Positions 1 to 9,640 of a stretch of DNA of 64,000 bases are shown one piece after another (the stretch's first letter is position 1; each line of letters opens with the position of its first letter). Made by a program: the position numbers and the translations under genes. Under the pieces are notes generated by a model. That model was given only the letters and a program-made list of their open reading frames with translations. It made no database searches and was not told where the DNA came from. Origin of the DNA: Shewanella marina JCM 15074 (GTDB taxonomy: Bacteria; Pseudomonadota; Gammaproteobacteria; Enterobacterales; Shewanellaceae). The stretch covers positions 1 to 64,000 of the forward strand of contig NZ_BALM01000020.1 of assembly GCF_000614975.1 (NCBI RefSeq). The letters are read 5' to 3'.

Positions 1-1521
1 GAAAAAGCCAAGGCTGAACAAGAAGCGCAAGCTATCGCAGCACAAGCGGCGGAACTTGAGCGTCAAAGAATTGCTGCGGCAGCACAGGCACAAATTGAAG
101 CCGAAGAACAGGCTCGGATCCTTGCGGAGCAAGCTGCACAGCAGGAGCTAGCACGTATAGAGGCTGAAGTAACTGCGAAAGCCGAAGCTGAAGAGCGAGC
201 ACGCATCGTTGCAGAGTTAGCTGCTAAAGAAGATCAAAAACGAATTGAAGCAGAGCAAGCTGCCAAAGCAGAAGCGGAAGAACGTGCTCGAATCGTTGCG
301 GAATTAGCAGCCAAAGAAGAATTAAAGCGAATTGATGCAGAAGCAGCTGCACAAGCCAAGGCTGAAGAGGAAGCTCGATTAGCTGCTGAGGCTGCGGCGA
401 AAGCCAAGGCTGAAGAAGAAGCTCGATTAGCTGCTGAGGCTGCGGCGAAAGCCAAGGCTGAAGAGGAAGCTCGATTAGCGGCTGAGGCTGCGGCGAAAGC
501 TCAGGCTGAAGAAGAGGCTCGATTAGCGGCTGAAGCTGAAGTACAAGTTAAAGAAGAGTCTCAACCTGAACCACAAGCAAAACCGGCTAAAGAAGGTTTC
601 TTTGCTCGCTTAAAGCGTGGCTTAATGCGTACCAGTGAAAATATTGGTAGTGGTTTTATTAGCTTATTCCGCGGTAAAAAGATTGATGATGATCTGTTTG
701 AAGAGCTAGAAGAACAATTATTAATTGCTGATGTGGGTGTTGAAACAACCACTAAATTAATTGCTAGCTTGACGGATCATGCTTCACGTAAACAACTTAA
801 AGATGCTGAAGTACTTTACGATTTAATGCGTGAAGAGATGCAACAGATGCTTGAACCAGTGAGTGTGCCATTAGTCCCTGAAAATGCGAATGGTCCATTT
901 GTTATCTTAATGGTGGGTGTTAACGGCGTAGGTAAAACAACCACTATTGGTAAACTGGCGAAACAATACCAACGTGAAGGTAAGACTGTGATGTTAGCTG
1001 CTGGTGATACTTTCCGCGCCGCTGCAGTAGAACAGCTACAAGTTTGGGGTCAGCGCAATGATATTCCTGTGATTGCACAACATACTGGCGCAGATAGTGC
1101 ATCAGTGTTATTTGATGCCCTGCAGGCTGCAAAAGCACGTAATGTTGACGTATTAATTGCTGATACTGCGGGTCGTTTGCAAAATAAATCGCATCTAATG
1201 GAAGAGCTAAAGAAAGTTGTCCGCGTGATGAAAAAGCTGGATGTTGATGCACCACATGAGGTGATGTTGACGCTAGATGCGAGCACGGGGCAAAACGCCA
1301 TTAGCCAAGCACAATTATTCCAACAAGCTGTTGGGGTAACAGGTATTTGTATCAGTAAACTAGATGGTACAGCTAAAGGCGGCGTGATTTTCGCGATTGC
1401 TGATAAATTCAATATCCCTATTCGTTATATTGGTGTTGGTGAGCAAATTGATGATTTACGTACCTTTGACGCAAAAGACTTTATTGATGCATTGTTTACC
1501 CAAGACAAAACGAGCAACTAA
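1..1521 (+). CDS. ftsY: Signal recognition particle receptor FtsY (5' end outside window)
   Basis: FtsY is the membrane-associated SRP receptor GTPase. It docks ribosome-nascent chain-SRP complexes at the Sec translocon. The reading frame is open from base 1, so the start lies upstream. The first ~190 visible codons are an acidic, Ala/Glu/Lys-rich A domain, probably helical and repetitive. The NG domain follows from about base 580. Its P-loop is GVNGVGKTTT, followed by GDTFRAAAVEQL, DTAGR and the TKLDG-equivalent SKLDGTAKGG. An ATG at base 625 opens the NG part, but the frame runs well upstream, so it is not the real start. ftsE begins 3 bases after the stop, the usual ftsYEX order. Identification is certain; only the N-terminal extent is unknown. 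Confidence 0.97.
   Translation, partial: EKAKAEQEAQAIAAQAAELERQRIAAAAQAQIEAEEQARILAEQAAQQELARIEAEVTAKAEAEERARIVAELAAKEDQKRIEAEQAAKAEAEERARIVAELAAKEELKRIDAEAAAQAKAEEEARLAAEAAAKAKAEEEARLAAEAAAKAKAEEEARLAAEAAAKAQAEEEARLAAEAEVQVKEESQPEPQAKPAKEGFFARLKRGLMRTSENIGSGFISLFRGKKIDDDLFEELEEQLLIADVGVETTTKLIASLTDHASRKQLKDAEVLYDLMREEMQQMLEPVSVPLVPENANGPFVILMVGVNGVGKTTTIGKLAKQYQREGKTVMLAAGDTFRAAAVEQLQVWGQRNDIPVIAQHTGADSASVLFDALQAAKARNVDVLIADTAGRLQNKSHLMEELKKVVRVMKKLDVDAPHEVMLTLDASTGQNAISQAQLFQQAVGVTGICISKLDGTAKGGVIFAIADKFNIPIRYIGVGEQIDDLRTFDAKDFIDALFTQDKTSN
181..354 (+). repeat. Two tandem 87-bp repeats in the ftsY A domain
   Basis: Bases 181-267 and 268-354 encode two nearly identical 29-residue units, each containing EERARIVAELAAKE. 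The DNA copies differ at many synonymous positions, so this duplication is older than the 48-bp repeats that follow. Confidence 0.85.
361..534 (+). repeat. Tandem 48-bp repeats (about 3.6 copies) in the ftsY A domain
   Basis: Units start at 361, 409, 457 and 505, each coding for AEEEARLAAEAAAKAK or a close variant. The first three copies are almost identical in DNA, which suggests recent expansion by slippage or unequal recombination. Copy number is likely to vary between strains. Confidence 0.9.
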
Positions 1522-1524
1522 GTT

Positions 1525-2211
1525 ATGATCAAATTTGAGCAGGTAAGTAAAATTTACTCTGGTGGCCAAAAGGCGTTATCGGATGTGAGTTTTCATATCC
1601 AAAAGGGTGAGATGGCGTTTTTAACCGGCCATTCAGGTGCAGGTAAAAGTACTCTGCTCAAATTGATGACTGTTATTGAACGTGCAACAACCGGCACAGT
1701 TTCTATTAATGGTCATAATATTGCTCAGGTTAAGCCCAAGCAGGTGCCATATTTGCGTCGTGATATCGGCATGATTTTTCAAAACCATCATCTATTAATG
1801 GATCGCAGTGTATTTGATAACGTTGCTTTACCTTTAGTGATTGAAGGCTTTTCTCATGGTGAGATCCGTAAGCGTGTTGCTGCCGCGCTAGATATGGTGG
1901 GGTTATACGGCAAAGAACGTCATAACCCTATTATGCTTTCTGGTGGTGAACAACAACGTGTTGGTATCGCTAGGGCTATCGTCAATAAGCCACTGTTATT
2001 GCTTGCCGATGAACCTACAGGTAACTTAGATCCAAAGCTTTCAATGGATATTTTACGTTTATTTGAAACCTTTAATGATTCAGGTACAACAGTATTGATT
2101 GCTACTCACGATCTTGGTTTGATTGCACGAATGAAATACCGCACTTTGACGTTAAAGCAAGGGCGTATTCATGGTGCAATGGAATTAGATGCTGAAAGTT
2201 TTTTAGATTAA
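1525..2211 (+). CDS. ftsE: Cell division ATP-binding protein FtsE
   Basis: FtsE is the cytoplasmic ABC ATPase that pairs with FtsX at the septum. The complex activates peptidoglycan hydrolysis through EnvC-type activators and supports divisome assembly. The 228-residue protein shows Walker A GHSGAGKST near residue 36, the ABC signature LSGGEQQR and Walker B LLLADEPTGNLD, followed by the switch histidine in ATHD. The ATG lies 3 bases after the ftsY stop, and ftsX starts 17 bases downstream, so the three genes are probably co-transcribed. Length and motifs are typical of the family. Confidence 0.97.
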   Translation: MIKFEQVSKIYSGGQKALSDVSFHIQKGEMAFLTGHSGAGKSTLLKLMTVIERATTGTVSINGHNIAQVKPKQVPYLRRDIGMIFQNHHLLMDRSVFDNVALPLVIEGFSHGEIRKRVAAALDMVGLYGKERHNPIMLSGGEQQRVGIARAIVNKPLLLLADEPTGNLDPKLSMDILRLFETFNDSGTTVLIATHDLGLIARMKYRTLTLKQGRIHGAMELDAESFLD

Positions 2212-2227
2212 CTAGGTTAATGGATTT

Positions 2228-3193
2228 ATGAGCATAACTCCTCAAATCAATCGCAGTAAATTACCTCTGTCAGGTCGCATAGTGATGTTTTTTATGCGCC
2301 ATATTCAGCAATCAATGGCTAGCTTAGGCGAGTTATGGCGTAATCCTATTTCGTCAATTATGACGATGGCGGTGCTGGGCGTGAGTCTTAGCTTACCTGC
2401 AGCAATGCAAGTATTAGTGAAGAATGCACAAGAGATTGTACAGTCTTGGGACAGCGCAGCTGAAATTTCATTATTTGTTAAACAAGATCAAACTGATCAA
2501 GCGATTCAAAGTTTATTAGCGCGGGTTAAGGCTTTCCCTGAAGTGAATGGGGTGCATTATATTGATCGCGAACAAGCTTTAACTGAGTTTAAAAAGCTAT
2601 CTGGTTTTGGTGAGGCATTAGATTATTTAGACAGTAATCCATTGCCTGCGGTCATTACAGTTACCCCAAGTGCTGAGTTTTCTAGTCCTGCTGGTGCACG
2701 TGCCTTATTGCAAAAGCTCGAGCAGCAACCAGAAGTGAGCTTTGGTAAGTTAGATGTTGAATGGTTAGAGCGCCTACAAGCCATTGTTAATTTACTTGAA
2801 CGCACCGTATTTGCTGTGGCAAGTTTATTAATATTAGCAGTGGTATTGGTGATTGGTAACACAATCCGTTTAGCCATTATGAATCGTCGCAGTGAAATAG
2901 AGGTGATGAAACTCGTTGGTGCAACAGAATCTTTTATCCAACGACCATTTCTTTATACTGGCATGTGGTATGGCGTGATTGGCGGTATTTTGGCATGGCT
3001 TATAGTTAATATTATGGTGTTCTTTTTAGAGGGCGCTTTAGTTAATTTACTTAATTTGTATGGCAGTCAATTTAACTTATCGGGATTAGGACTGGCTGAC
3101 TTAATTGAACTCGTCGTAGTCGCCTCTTTCTTAGGCTGGTTAGGGTCATATTTGTCAGTGAAACAGCATTTGAAGCGTATTGAACCTAATTAA
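2228..3193 (+). CDS. ftsX: Cell division membrane protein FtsX
   Basis: FtsX is the integral membrane partner of FtsE and transmits ATPase-driven changes to periplasmic hydrolase activators. The 321-residue protein has a cytoplasmic N-terminus and a first membrane segment around residues 45-65 (MTMAVLGVSLSLPAAMQ). A periplasmic loop of about 100 residues follows, then three C-terminal membrane segments starting near residue 195 (ASLLILAVVLVIGNTIRLAI). This is the FtsX/ABC-permease fold. It is the last gene of the ftsYEX unit; the next gene, rpoH, has its own promoter-like sequence. Confidence 0.96.
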   Translation: MSITPQINRSKLPLSGRIVMFFMRHIQQSMASLGELWRNPISSIMTMAVLGVSLSLPAAMQVLVKNAQEIVQSWDSAAEISLFVKQDQTDQAIQSLLARVKAFPEVNGVHYIDREQALTEFKKLSGFGEALDYLDSNPLPAVITVTPSAEFSSPAGARALLQKLEQQPEVSFGKLDVEWLERLQAIVNLLERTVFAVASLLILAVVLVIGNTIRLAIMNRRSEIEVMKLVGATESFIQRPFLYTGMWYGVIGGILAWLIVNIMVFFLEGALVNLLNLYGSQFNLSGLGLADLIELVVVASFLGWLGSYLSVKQHLKRIEPN

Positions 3194-3262
3194 AAATGAA
3201 TTAATTTTTACTTGCTTTGTCATATTTTCAGTACAAAATAGCAGGTCTTGAAACTTTGAAGG

Positions 3263-3291
3263 TTGACATATTTTGTCCAATCGTTGATAGT
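3263..3291 (+). promoter_or_regulatory. Candidate sigma-70 promoter of rpoH
   Basis: TTGACA at 3263-3268 is a perfect -35 element. After a 17-bp spacer, GATAGT at 3286-3291 matches four of six -10 positions. It lies about 65 bases upstream of the rpoH start. The ribosome binding site TAGGAG at 3347-3352 precedes the ATG by 5 bases. In enterobacteria rpoH translation is heat-controlled by mRNA structure; I could not fold the leader to test that here. Confidence 0.6.
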
Positions 3292-3357
3292 TCGTCAGCG
3301 AATTTGTTGTGCAAATGCAACAAATCCTCAATAGTAATTGGTTATGTAGGAGCGTAA

Positions 3358-4215
3358 ATGACTGAACAAACGCAATCAATGGCTTTAGCTGTACCTCGTG
3401 GTAGTGCTAGCCTTGAGGCTTATGTACGATCAGTAAACAGCATGAAAATGCTGGAAGCCGATCAAGAGTACGAGCTGGCTAAACGTTTGCAGACCACTGG
3501 CGATCTACAGGCTGCAAAACAACTTATTATGTCGCACCTGCGCTTTGTTGTGCATGTGGCAAAAGGTTATTCTGGTTATGGTTTACCACAAGCTGATTTA
3601 ATCCAAGAGGGAAATATCGGCTTGATGAAAGCGGTTAAGCGTTTTGACCCTGATGTAGGCGTCCGCTTGGTCTCTTTTGCGGTACATTGGATCAAAGCTG
3701 AAATCCATGAGTACGTGTTGAAAAACTGGCGTATTGTGAAAGTGGCGACCACTAAAGCACAACGCAAATTGTTTTTTAATCTTCGTAAAGCTAAAACCCG
3801 TTTAGGTTGGTTTAGCGACGAAGAAGTTAGCATGGTTGCTGAGAATCTTGGCGTTTCTAAAGCTGATGTGACTGAAATGGAGTCACGTATGGCGGCGCAA
3901 GATCCTGCATTCGATTTAGCCAGTGATAACGATGATGAAGACACTTATTCACCGTCATTTTATCTAGAAGATCAATCTTCAGACTTAGCCAGTCAGATTG
4001 AGCAAGACAACTGGGAAAATGATGCCCAAGCACGTTTATTTGCGGCAATTAAGACCTTAGATGAACGTAGTCAGCATATCTTACAAGCACGTTGGTTAGA
4101 TGAAGATAAAACCACCTTGCAAGAATTAGCTGCAGAATATCAAGTTTCAGCAGAGCGTATTCGCCAGCTCGAAAAAAATGCGATGAATAAGCTAAAAGCC
4201 TGTATGGAAATCTAA
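3358..4215 (+). CDS. rpoH: Heat-shock sigma factor RpoH (sigma-32)
   Basis: RpoH directs RNA polymerase to heat-shock promoters. The 285-residue protein is the family's normal length. Region 2 contains [19 protein letters not shown] and the aromatic melting segment ending in [22 protein letters not shown]. The QRKLFFNLR stretch is the RpoH box that separates sigma-32 from other group 3 sigma factors. Region 4 ends with an HTH that includes [20 protein letters not shown] good Shine-Dalgarno precedes the ATG, a consensus-like promoter lies upstream and a hairpin terminator follows. Identification is certain. Confidence 0.98.
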   Translation: MTEQTQSMALAVPRGSASLEAYVRSVNSMKMLEADQEYELAKRLQTTGDLQAAKQLIMSHLRFVVHVAKGYSGYGLPQADLIQEGNIGLMKAVKRFDPDVGVRLVSFAVHWIKAEIHEYVLKNWRIVKVATTKAQRKLFFNLRKAKTRLGWFSDEEVSMVAENLGVSKADVTEMESRMAAQDPAFDLASDNDDEDTYSPSFYLEDQSSDLASQIEQDNWENDAQARLFAAIKTLDERSQHILQARWLDEDKTTLQELAAEYQVSAERIRQLEKNAMNKLKACMEI

Positions 4216-4242
4216 TTTAATATTAGATTGACCACTGCGAAT

Positions 4243-4267
4243 AAGACCTGCCGAGTGCAGGTCTTTT
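4243..4267. terminator. Intrinsic terminator between rpoH and menE
   Basis: The 9-bp perfect stem AAGACCTGC/GCAGGTCTT has a 5-base loop and is followed by a short T run on the plus strand. It sits between the convergent 3' ends of rpoH and menE and may serve both. Confidence 0.75.
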
Positions 4268-4278
4268 GCTATTATATA

Positions 4279-5673
4279 TTAGGCGGTGACCGCCGCAATA
4301 ACCTGTTTGCGCTGTATTTTCAAACCTGTACTGGCAAGTTGCTTAGGCCAGTTATGGTACTGTCTTGGTCGTTTAAAGCGGGCTATTTTAGTTGTTAAAA
4401 ACTGATCTAACTCTGCTTGGGTCAGTGAGCTATCAGTATCTTTATATTGAATAGTGGCATGGGGTAATAAACCAAATTCTTCATCTGCAATTGGATACAC
4501 AATAGCTTCACTAATTAACGGATGTTGTTTTAGTGCGGCTTCTATTTCTTCAGGCTGAATATTCTCACCACCACAAATAAACATATTATCGGCACGGCCA
4601 AGTATTTTAAGCTGACCATCTTGCCACAAACCGCGGTCTTGGGTACAAAACCAGCCATCTTGATCAAGTTCAAGCTGTAATTGGTCTTGCTTTAAATAGC
4701 CTAAGAACAGGGTTTCACCACGCACATAAATCAGCTCATCTTTAATCATTAACTGACGCTGTGGTAATACCTGACCACATAACCCCGCACTATTGGCGTG
4801 ACCAGTACTGATTTGAGAGCTCATTTCCGTCATCCCATAACTGGTAAACGCATTGACGTTTAGCTGCGACAGTTGCTGTAGTGCATGGGCATTGATCGCA
4901 CCGCCACCCAGTAGCAGTACTTTAATTTGGGCTAAACAATGCGGGTCTTGTTTGAGTAGACGCACAAGTTGGGTTGATACTAATGATAGATGGCTAATGT
5001 GATGTTGAGTTATCTGTTGTGCTAGCGTTTGTTGTTTATCTTCAATGGTGATGGTTGCACCTGCCAATAAACAACGATTCACAATCGCTAAGCCACCAAT
5101 ATGGAATAATGGCAGTGATAGTAACCAGTTATCTTGTTCTTCAATGTTAATTAACGTGGCTGAACCTAAAGCACTTTGATAATGATTATTAAAGCTATGC
5201 ACGGCTGCTTTTGGGGTGCCGCTGCTGCCTGAGGTTAAAATGATATTACAGGCCGTTAGGGCGTTAAAATTGACCTTGGTGTAAGTGGTCATTAACTGCG
5301 GTTCACAGTGTAATGGCTTGGCTATTGTGTAATTAACACTATCATTTGCAAGGTAATAGTGAATATTAAAAGCCTGTAATAATTGCTCTATTTGAGATTG
5401 AGGAAATTTAGGATTAATCGGGCAAAAAATAGTGCCAGTTTCCACACAGGCCAAATAAAGCATGATCATCATGCTCGAATTATTGCTAACACAGGCAACT
5501 TTATCACCGATTTGCAAACCGTGGTTTTGCAGCTGCCCAGCCAGATTAGAGACTTGCTGCTGTAGTTGCTGATAGGTCAGTGAGCGCTCAGCTTCAATAA
5601 TGGCTATCTGCTGTGGCTGCTGCTGAGCAATATAGGTTAATGGTGAGCAGATCAGTTGTTTGTTGTTATTCAT
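4279..5673 (-). CDS. menE: o-Succinylbenzoate-CoA ligase MenE
   Basis: MenE activates o-succinylbenzoate with ATP and CoA in menaquinone synthesis. The 464-residue protein is an ANL-superfamily adenylate-forming enzyme. It has the P-loop-like ILTSGSSGTPKAAVHS around residue 145, the A5-type motif TSYGMTEMSSQ, the hinge-region aspartate in WFCTQDRG, and GRADNMFICGGENIQPEEIE. The catalytic lysine is in the C-terminal region near STGLKIQRK. Its start overlaps the end of menC by 8 bases, and it is the last gene of the menDHCE unit. In this clade menaquinone carries electrons to periplasmic terminal reductases, so it is relevant to the dms and acrylate genes downstream. Confidence 0.95.
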   Translation of the reverse strand: MNNNKQLICSPLTYIAQQQPQQIAIIEAERSLTYQQLQQQVSNLAGQLQNHGLQIGDKVACVSNNSSMMIMLYLACVETGTIFCPINPKFPQSQIEQLLQAFNIHYYLANDSVNYTIAKPLHCEPQLMTTYTKVNFNALTACNIILTSGSSGTPKAAVHSFNNHYQSALGSATLINIEEQDNWLLSLPLFHIGGLAIVNRCLLAGATITIEDKQQTLAQQITQHHISHLSLVSTQLVRLLKQDPHCLAQIKVLLLGGGAINAHALQQLSQLNVNAFTSYGMTEMSSQISTGHANSAGLCGQVLPQRQLMIKDELIYVRGETLFLGYLKQDQLQLELDQDGWFCTQDRGLWQDGQLKILGRADNMFICGGENIQPEEIEAALKQHPLISEAIVYPIADEEFGLLPHATIQYKDTDSSLTQAELDQFLTTKIARFKRPRQYHNWPKQLASTGLKIQRKQVIAAVTA

Positions 5674-6696
5674 AGCGACAAATTAACGTAAGTTGATCCA
5701 GATTTAAGCAAGGGCGTTGGCCATTACTGATTAATATGTCTTGGCTAAAAGCGGCTAGCGTATCGACACCCGGTGCTTGCATTGGCGTAATTGCTGCAGC
5801 TAACGTACAGATATCATTAATACCTAAGCTTGATTCTAGGCTTGAGCTTAATACGCTACTCACGCCATCTTCATTTGCCTGTTCAACCAGCTGTTGTAGT
5901 TTAGCAATATCACCAATAATCATAGGTTTAAGCACTAAAGCGTTCAAACCTGCTTGGTATTGGTACCGATAGTCGGTGTCATTAAGGGTTTCATCTAACG
6001 CATAAGGCATACTGGTCGCTTGATAAAAGGTGACGTTATCGGCCGGCTTTTGACACGGTTCTTCAATATAGATGATCTTGTCTGCATCAAGGCAACTGCC
6101 AAATTCTATGGCCTGTTCTAAGGTAAACCCTTGGTTGGCATCTAGCTTTAATTTGAGTTGTGGCTTAATGGCCAGATTTGATGGATGAGTTGTAATTCTT
6201 GCGCTAAATCAGCTTGGGCGACTTTCACTTTGGCAATGTTAATACTGTCATCAAGCTGGGCAATTCGAGTTTGAAAGTCAGTGATTGCTTCGTCTTGATT
6301 GCGGTAAAGCAGCGGTACTTTTGTCCAGTTTGGCTGATGCACTGGCAGCTGTTGTTGCAATTTAGCGGCTAATAGACTTAAACCATAAGCGACTGCTGGC
6401 AAGTCAGTTTGCTGACTTAATTGATTGAGTACCTCGATGGGTTGGCCAACCAATGTCGCTATAAATTGGGTTAATTGTTGCTGGCATTGTGCGAGTGATT
6501 CGCGGCTGAAACCTTGCAGCGGCTCCCCATGTATATCAGTACCTGAAAGCGGGCTAACTTCAACTGAAGCTTGATTGGTTTGAGTGGTCGCGGTTAAGAC
6601 TAAACCATGGCGGCGGTTAATCCGCTGACTTGCTACTGGTAGCTGCCGCGATAGTGCGATATCAAAACGGTGTAATACAACTGATGTAATAATCAT
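5666..6696 (-). pseudogene. menC: o-Succinylbenzoate synthase MenC, interrupted by one frameshift
   Basis: MenC dehydrates SHCHC to o-succinylbenzoate and belongs to the enolase superfamily. The first ~178 codons run from 6696 down to about 6168. There the frame breaks and the protein would end prematurely. The next frame continues at once with KLKLDANQGFTLEQAIEF (the metal-binding Asp in LDAN), then IIYIEEPCQKP (second metal ligand Glu) and ALDETL (third ligand region), down to 5666. Adding one base near 6168-6175 restores a 343-residue protein with all ligands. The start overlaps the menH stop in an ATGA-type arrangement. All flanking men genes are intact and this step is essential, so I infer a sequencing error rather than a dead gene. 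Confidence 0.9.
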
Positions 6697-7472
6697 AATG
6701 CGAGAACTACCTGACTAAAAGCTTGTGGCTGGGCAAGGTGAACGTTATGGCCTGCATTGGCGATATGATGCAATTTGAGTGGTGCGCCAGTTTGTTGCCA
6801 TGTTTGGGCTAACTGACTAAATTTTTTATCGTTTTCGCCTAAAATATAATGGCATTCACAATTGAGTTGTTGCGGTATAGTCCATAAGTTTTGTTGTTTG
6901 GCGAGCGAGGTGGCCTGATAGCAATTAGCCAGTGAAAGTGGATTATTATGAGCGCGTTTATCGATTAATTGCTGCCGTTGTTGGGCACTGAGTCCGGCAA
7001 ATACGCCTTGTTGATACCATAAATCCAAAAACTGCCGTATTGGCAGCAGTGCTAGTCTATCTGCCCATACGCTATCATTCTGCCAACGTTGTTGTTGCTC
7101 ATCTACTGAGGTGAGCCCTGGATGACATGATTCAAGGGTGAGGCTGAGTAATTTAGCAGGAACTCGCTGCGCCATATGTAAGGCTAAACGGCCACCTAAT
7201 GAATATCCGAGCAGGTGGTAATGCTCAATATTAAGTGCACTAAGTGCGCTATCAATTAATTGGCAACAGTCGCTAAAACCTGGGTTGCTAATGTTGATGT
7301 GAGCGCTGTCACCATGGCCAGGCAAGTCAGGAATAATGCAAAAAAAACGACTTGAGAGTGCTGTGATAACCGTTTGCCAATCATGATGATCCCCTAAAAA
7401 GCCATGTAGTAAAACTAATGGCTCGTTATTGGGATAACCTGCAAATGTGATATTTAAGCCTGCTTTATCCAT
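6693..7472 (-). CDS. menH: SHCHC synthase MenH (alpha/beta hydrolase)
   Basis: MenH eliminates pyruvate from SEPHCHC to give SHCHC in menaquinone synthesis. The 259-residue alpha/beta-hydrolase shows the oxyanion-hole segment [12 protein letters not shown] near residue 22, the nucleophile elbow GYSLGGRLA (Ser) near residue 90, the acid Asp in the GENDKKF region and the catalytic His in [11 protein letters not shown]. It overlaps menD by 19 bases upstream and menC by 4 bases downstream, which indicates tight translational coupling. It could be confused with other small esterases, but the position between menD and menC settles it. Confidence 0.93.
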   Translation of the reverse strand: MDKAGLNITFAGYPNNEPLVLLHGFLGDHHDWQTVITALSSRFFCIIPDLPGHGDSAHINISNPGFSDCCQLIDSALSALNIEHYHLLGYSLGGRLALHMAQRVPAKLLSLTLESCHPGLTSVDEQQQRWQNDSVWADRLALLPIRQFLDLWYQQGVFAGLSAQQRQQLIDKRAHNNPLSLANCYQATSLAKQQNLWTIPQQLNCECHYILGENDKKFSQLAQTWQQTGAPLKLHHIANAGHNVHLAQPQAFSQVVLAL

Positions 7473-9178
7473 TGCGCTATATTCGCTATTTGGGTGCTAG
7501 ATTGTTGTGGTGCCACAATGACTTCGATAACGCTACAACCCTCATATGAGATGGCTTCTTGGTAAGCGTCATTAAAGTCTTCAATTGACTCTACTCGATT
7601 ATAAGGCAAGTTGAACATCGCTGCGGCGTAGCCAAATTCTAAGCCATGGCTTAAGCGATAATAATCTTGCCTCACTTGCTCTGATGGCACGGGTAATAAG
7701 TTAAAAATATTACCGCCATCGTTATTTAAAATCACAATAACCATTGGACTTTGTAGCTTACTGGCGATCGCAAATGAATTAAGATCATGTAGTTGCGAAA
7801 TATCACCAATAATCAAGGTCGTTGGCGTCATCTTATCGGCAGCAACGCCACAGGCGGTTGCCAGTAGGCCATCAATACCTGATGCACCACGGTTAGTATA
7901 AGTACAAGCCGTGTGTTGCTTAATTGGCGCAAACATATCGAATAAACGTACGGGTAAGCTATTGCCAATAAAAAGCTGATTAAGGTTTGTTTGTTGGCTG
8001 GTGATCGCGCGAATAATTTTGGCTTCACCAAATTCACCATCATCAATATGTTGAATAAAGAATTGCTCTAATTGCTGATTCAACTCAGTTAGGTTTTGCG
8101 CCCAATCGGCAAAGTTGCTGCTTGGCCATGGCAGGTTGGCAATATCGGCAGCGGTGCCTAAAAATAACTGTTTAGCGCTGTTACTTTGGTCTAATCGTTC
8201 TTGTTGTGGCAATACTTGCCAGTAACTGCGCCATTTGTGCTGCTCAAGATAACTGATTAAGCGTTTTGACAGTAATCGACCACCAATCACTAATACATGC
8301 TCAGCTTCTGCCAATATCGCTTTAACCTGTGGCTGGTGCAGTAATTGATCAATATGATTGATCGCTTGTGGATGTTGGCGTAACTGACATTGAGCGTCGG
8401 TTAGTAATGGCCAACCTAAAATATCAGCCAAATCGATCAGTTCTTGTGGTGATTGCTCTGGACTTAATGTGCCAGCCACTATCACCCCTTTAGCTTGGCT
8501 AAACTGAGCTAACTGAGCTGCATTCGGTAAGGCTTTTAGATGATGATGGGCAACTTGTAGGTAAGGATGGTTGTGATATTGCCATTGCTTTATTTCAAAT
8601 AGGTAATCAGTAAACTCAGCCATAATATTTAGTTGGCTAATCTCTGCTGGATAAAGTGGCTCACGATACATGCAGTTAATATGCAGTGGTTGTTGTTGAT
8701 TGGTGACTGCAATATCGATTTGACTAAGTAACGCTTGTGGTGCGATTTGAGTATCAGGTGTTGGCAGGTTTATCTGCTTCGCGTAATGCATAAAAATGCC
8801 TGGCTGGATAATAGCCTGATTGGCACCACAGTCAATTAGCTCAGGAGGACGATCGCCAGATAATACAATTAATGGCACCTTGGTTAACCATGCTTCTACA
8901 ATCGCAGGATAAAGGTTAGCCACTGCGGTGCCTGAGGTGGTAATAATTGCTACTGGCGCCCGGCTTGATTTTGCCAGTCCTAACGCTAAAAAACCTAAAC
9001 CACGTTCATCAAAATGAATATGTTGCTTTAGTTTATCTTGTTTTGCCGCAGCCAGCGTAAGCGGAGTTGAGCGTGAACCGGGGGCCATACAGATATGTTG
9101 TACGCCCAAGCGCGCCAACTCTTCTAATATCAAACTGCCCCAAAGTAAATTGAGTTTTGCTAGCTGGTGTGATTGCAT
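7454..9178 (-). CDS. menD: SEPHCHC synthase MenD (thiamine diphosphate enzyme)
   Basis: MenD condenses isochorismate with 2-oxoglutarate, the first committed step of menaquinone synthesis. The N-terminal domain has [18 protein letters not shown] and the ThDP-activating Glu region [14 protein letters not shown]. The C-terminal ThDP-binding segment has [13 protein letters not shown] and [13 protein letters not shown] placed the start at the ATG at 9178, giving [10 protein letters not shown] and 574 residues. An upstream in-frame ATG at 9250 would add 24 non-conserved, hydrophobic residues. It is the first gene of the menDHCE unit. menF is not in the window. Confidence 0.95.
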   Translation of the reverse strand: MQSHQLAKLNLLWGSLILEELARLGVQHICMAPGSRSTPLTLAAAKQDKLKQHIHFDERGLGFLALGLAKSSRAPVAIITTSGTAVANLYPAIVEAWLTKVPLIVLSGDRPPELIDCGANQAIIQPGIFMHYAKQINLPTPDTQIAPQALLSQIDIAVTNQQQPLHINCMYREPLYPAEISQLNIMAEFTDYLFEIKQWQYHNHPYLQVAHHHLKALPNAAQLAQFSQAKGVIVAGTLSPEQSPQELIDLADILGWPLLTDAQCQLRQHPQAINHIDQLLHQPQVKAILAEAEHVLVIGGRLLSKRLISYLEQHKWRSYWQVLPQQERLDQSNSAKQLFLGTAADIANLPWPSSNFADWAQNLTELNQQLEQFFIQHIDDGEFGEAKIIRAITSQQTNLNQLFIGNSLPVRLFDMFAPIKQHTACTYTNRGASGIDGLLATACGVAADKMTPTTLIIGDISQLHDLNSFAIASKLQSPMVIVILNNDGGNIFNLLPVPSEQVRQDYYRLSHGLEFGYAAAMFNLPYNRVESIEDFNDAYQEAISYEGCSVIEVIVAPQQSSTQIANIAQWIKQA

Positions 9179-9640
9179 GAAGATGATACCTAAAGTGATA
9201 TATGGCCTGATTATACAAAGAAACTTATACAATTTAGCTAAATTCAGCATATTTTTATATTTTTAGAGATAAAAATAGTCTTGAAAATGGTGAACTTGCT
9301 AAAAAATGACCAAAGAATAAGGCCCGTACCTGATGAATTGAGTACGGACCTTGCAGGGAATAGTTGGAAAATATGAATATGATGGCTTGAAGCAATATTT
9401 TTATTGGTATGAGCATTATTGCTTTGATCGCATAGGCGACATTTTAGTTGCGTTTAACATTGAAAAGAAGTTTTGTGATATCTATCTGTGAAGATATGCA
9501 ATAATTGCAATTAAGAAATAGATGAATCTCATTTTTAGAAATTTTAATTTATAAAATCTATTTATCATTAGTTAAACAATAGTTTGCATGATATTAAACC
9601 TATTAAATCGTTGGTCAGAATAACAATAATAGGTGTCAAG
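9179..9640. other. Intergenic region between menD and the dms-linked LysR gene
   Basis: This AT-rich 460-base region serves two divergent genes. It contains an imperfect hairpin at 9319-9352 (AAGGCCCGTAC against GTACGGACCTT, 12-base loop, one mismatch) and a palindrome TGCAATAATTGCA at 9497-9509. I see no credible small ORF. Confidence 0.6.
9497..9509. promoter_or_regulatory. Palindromic T-N11-A box, candidate LysR autoregulatory site
   Basis: TGCAATAATTGCA is a perfect 13-bp palindrome that fits the T-N11-A dyad typical of LysR-type operators. It lies about 130 bases upstream of the LysR gene start. Assignment to this regulator is inference. Confidence 0.4.

Noticed and set aside
234-455. 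Minus-strand Ala/Ser-rich frame
   Set aside because: It is the antisense of the repetitive ftsY A domain; its repeats mirror those of ftsY and it has no ribosome site.
944-1412. Minus-strand ORFs inside ftsY
   Set aside because: They overlap the conserved GTPase domain and their translations have no recognisable features.
3192-3211. AT-only palindrome after ftsX as a terminator
   Set aside because: The stem has no G-C pairs and would be very weak; read-through toward rpoH cannot be excluded.
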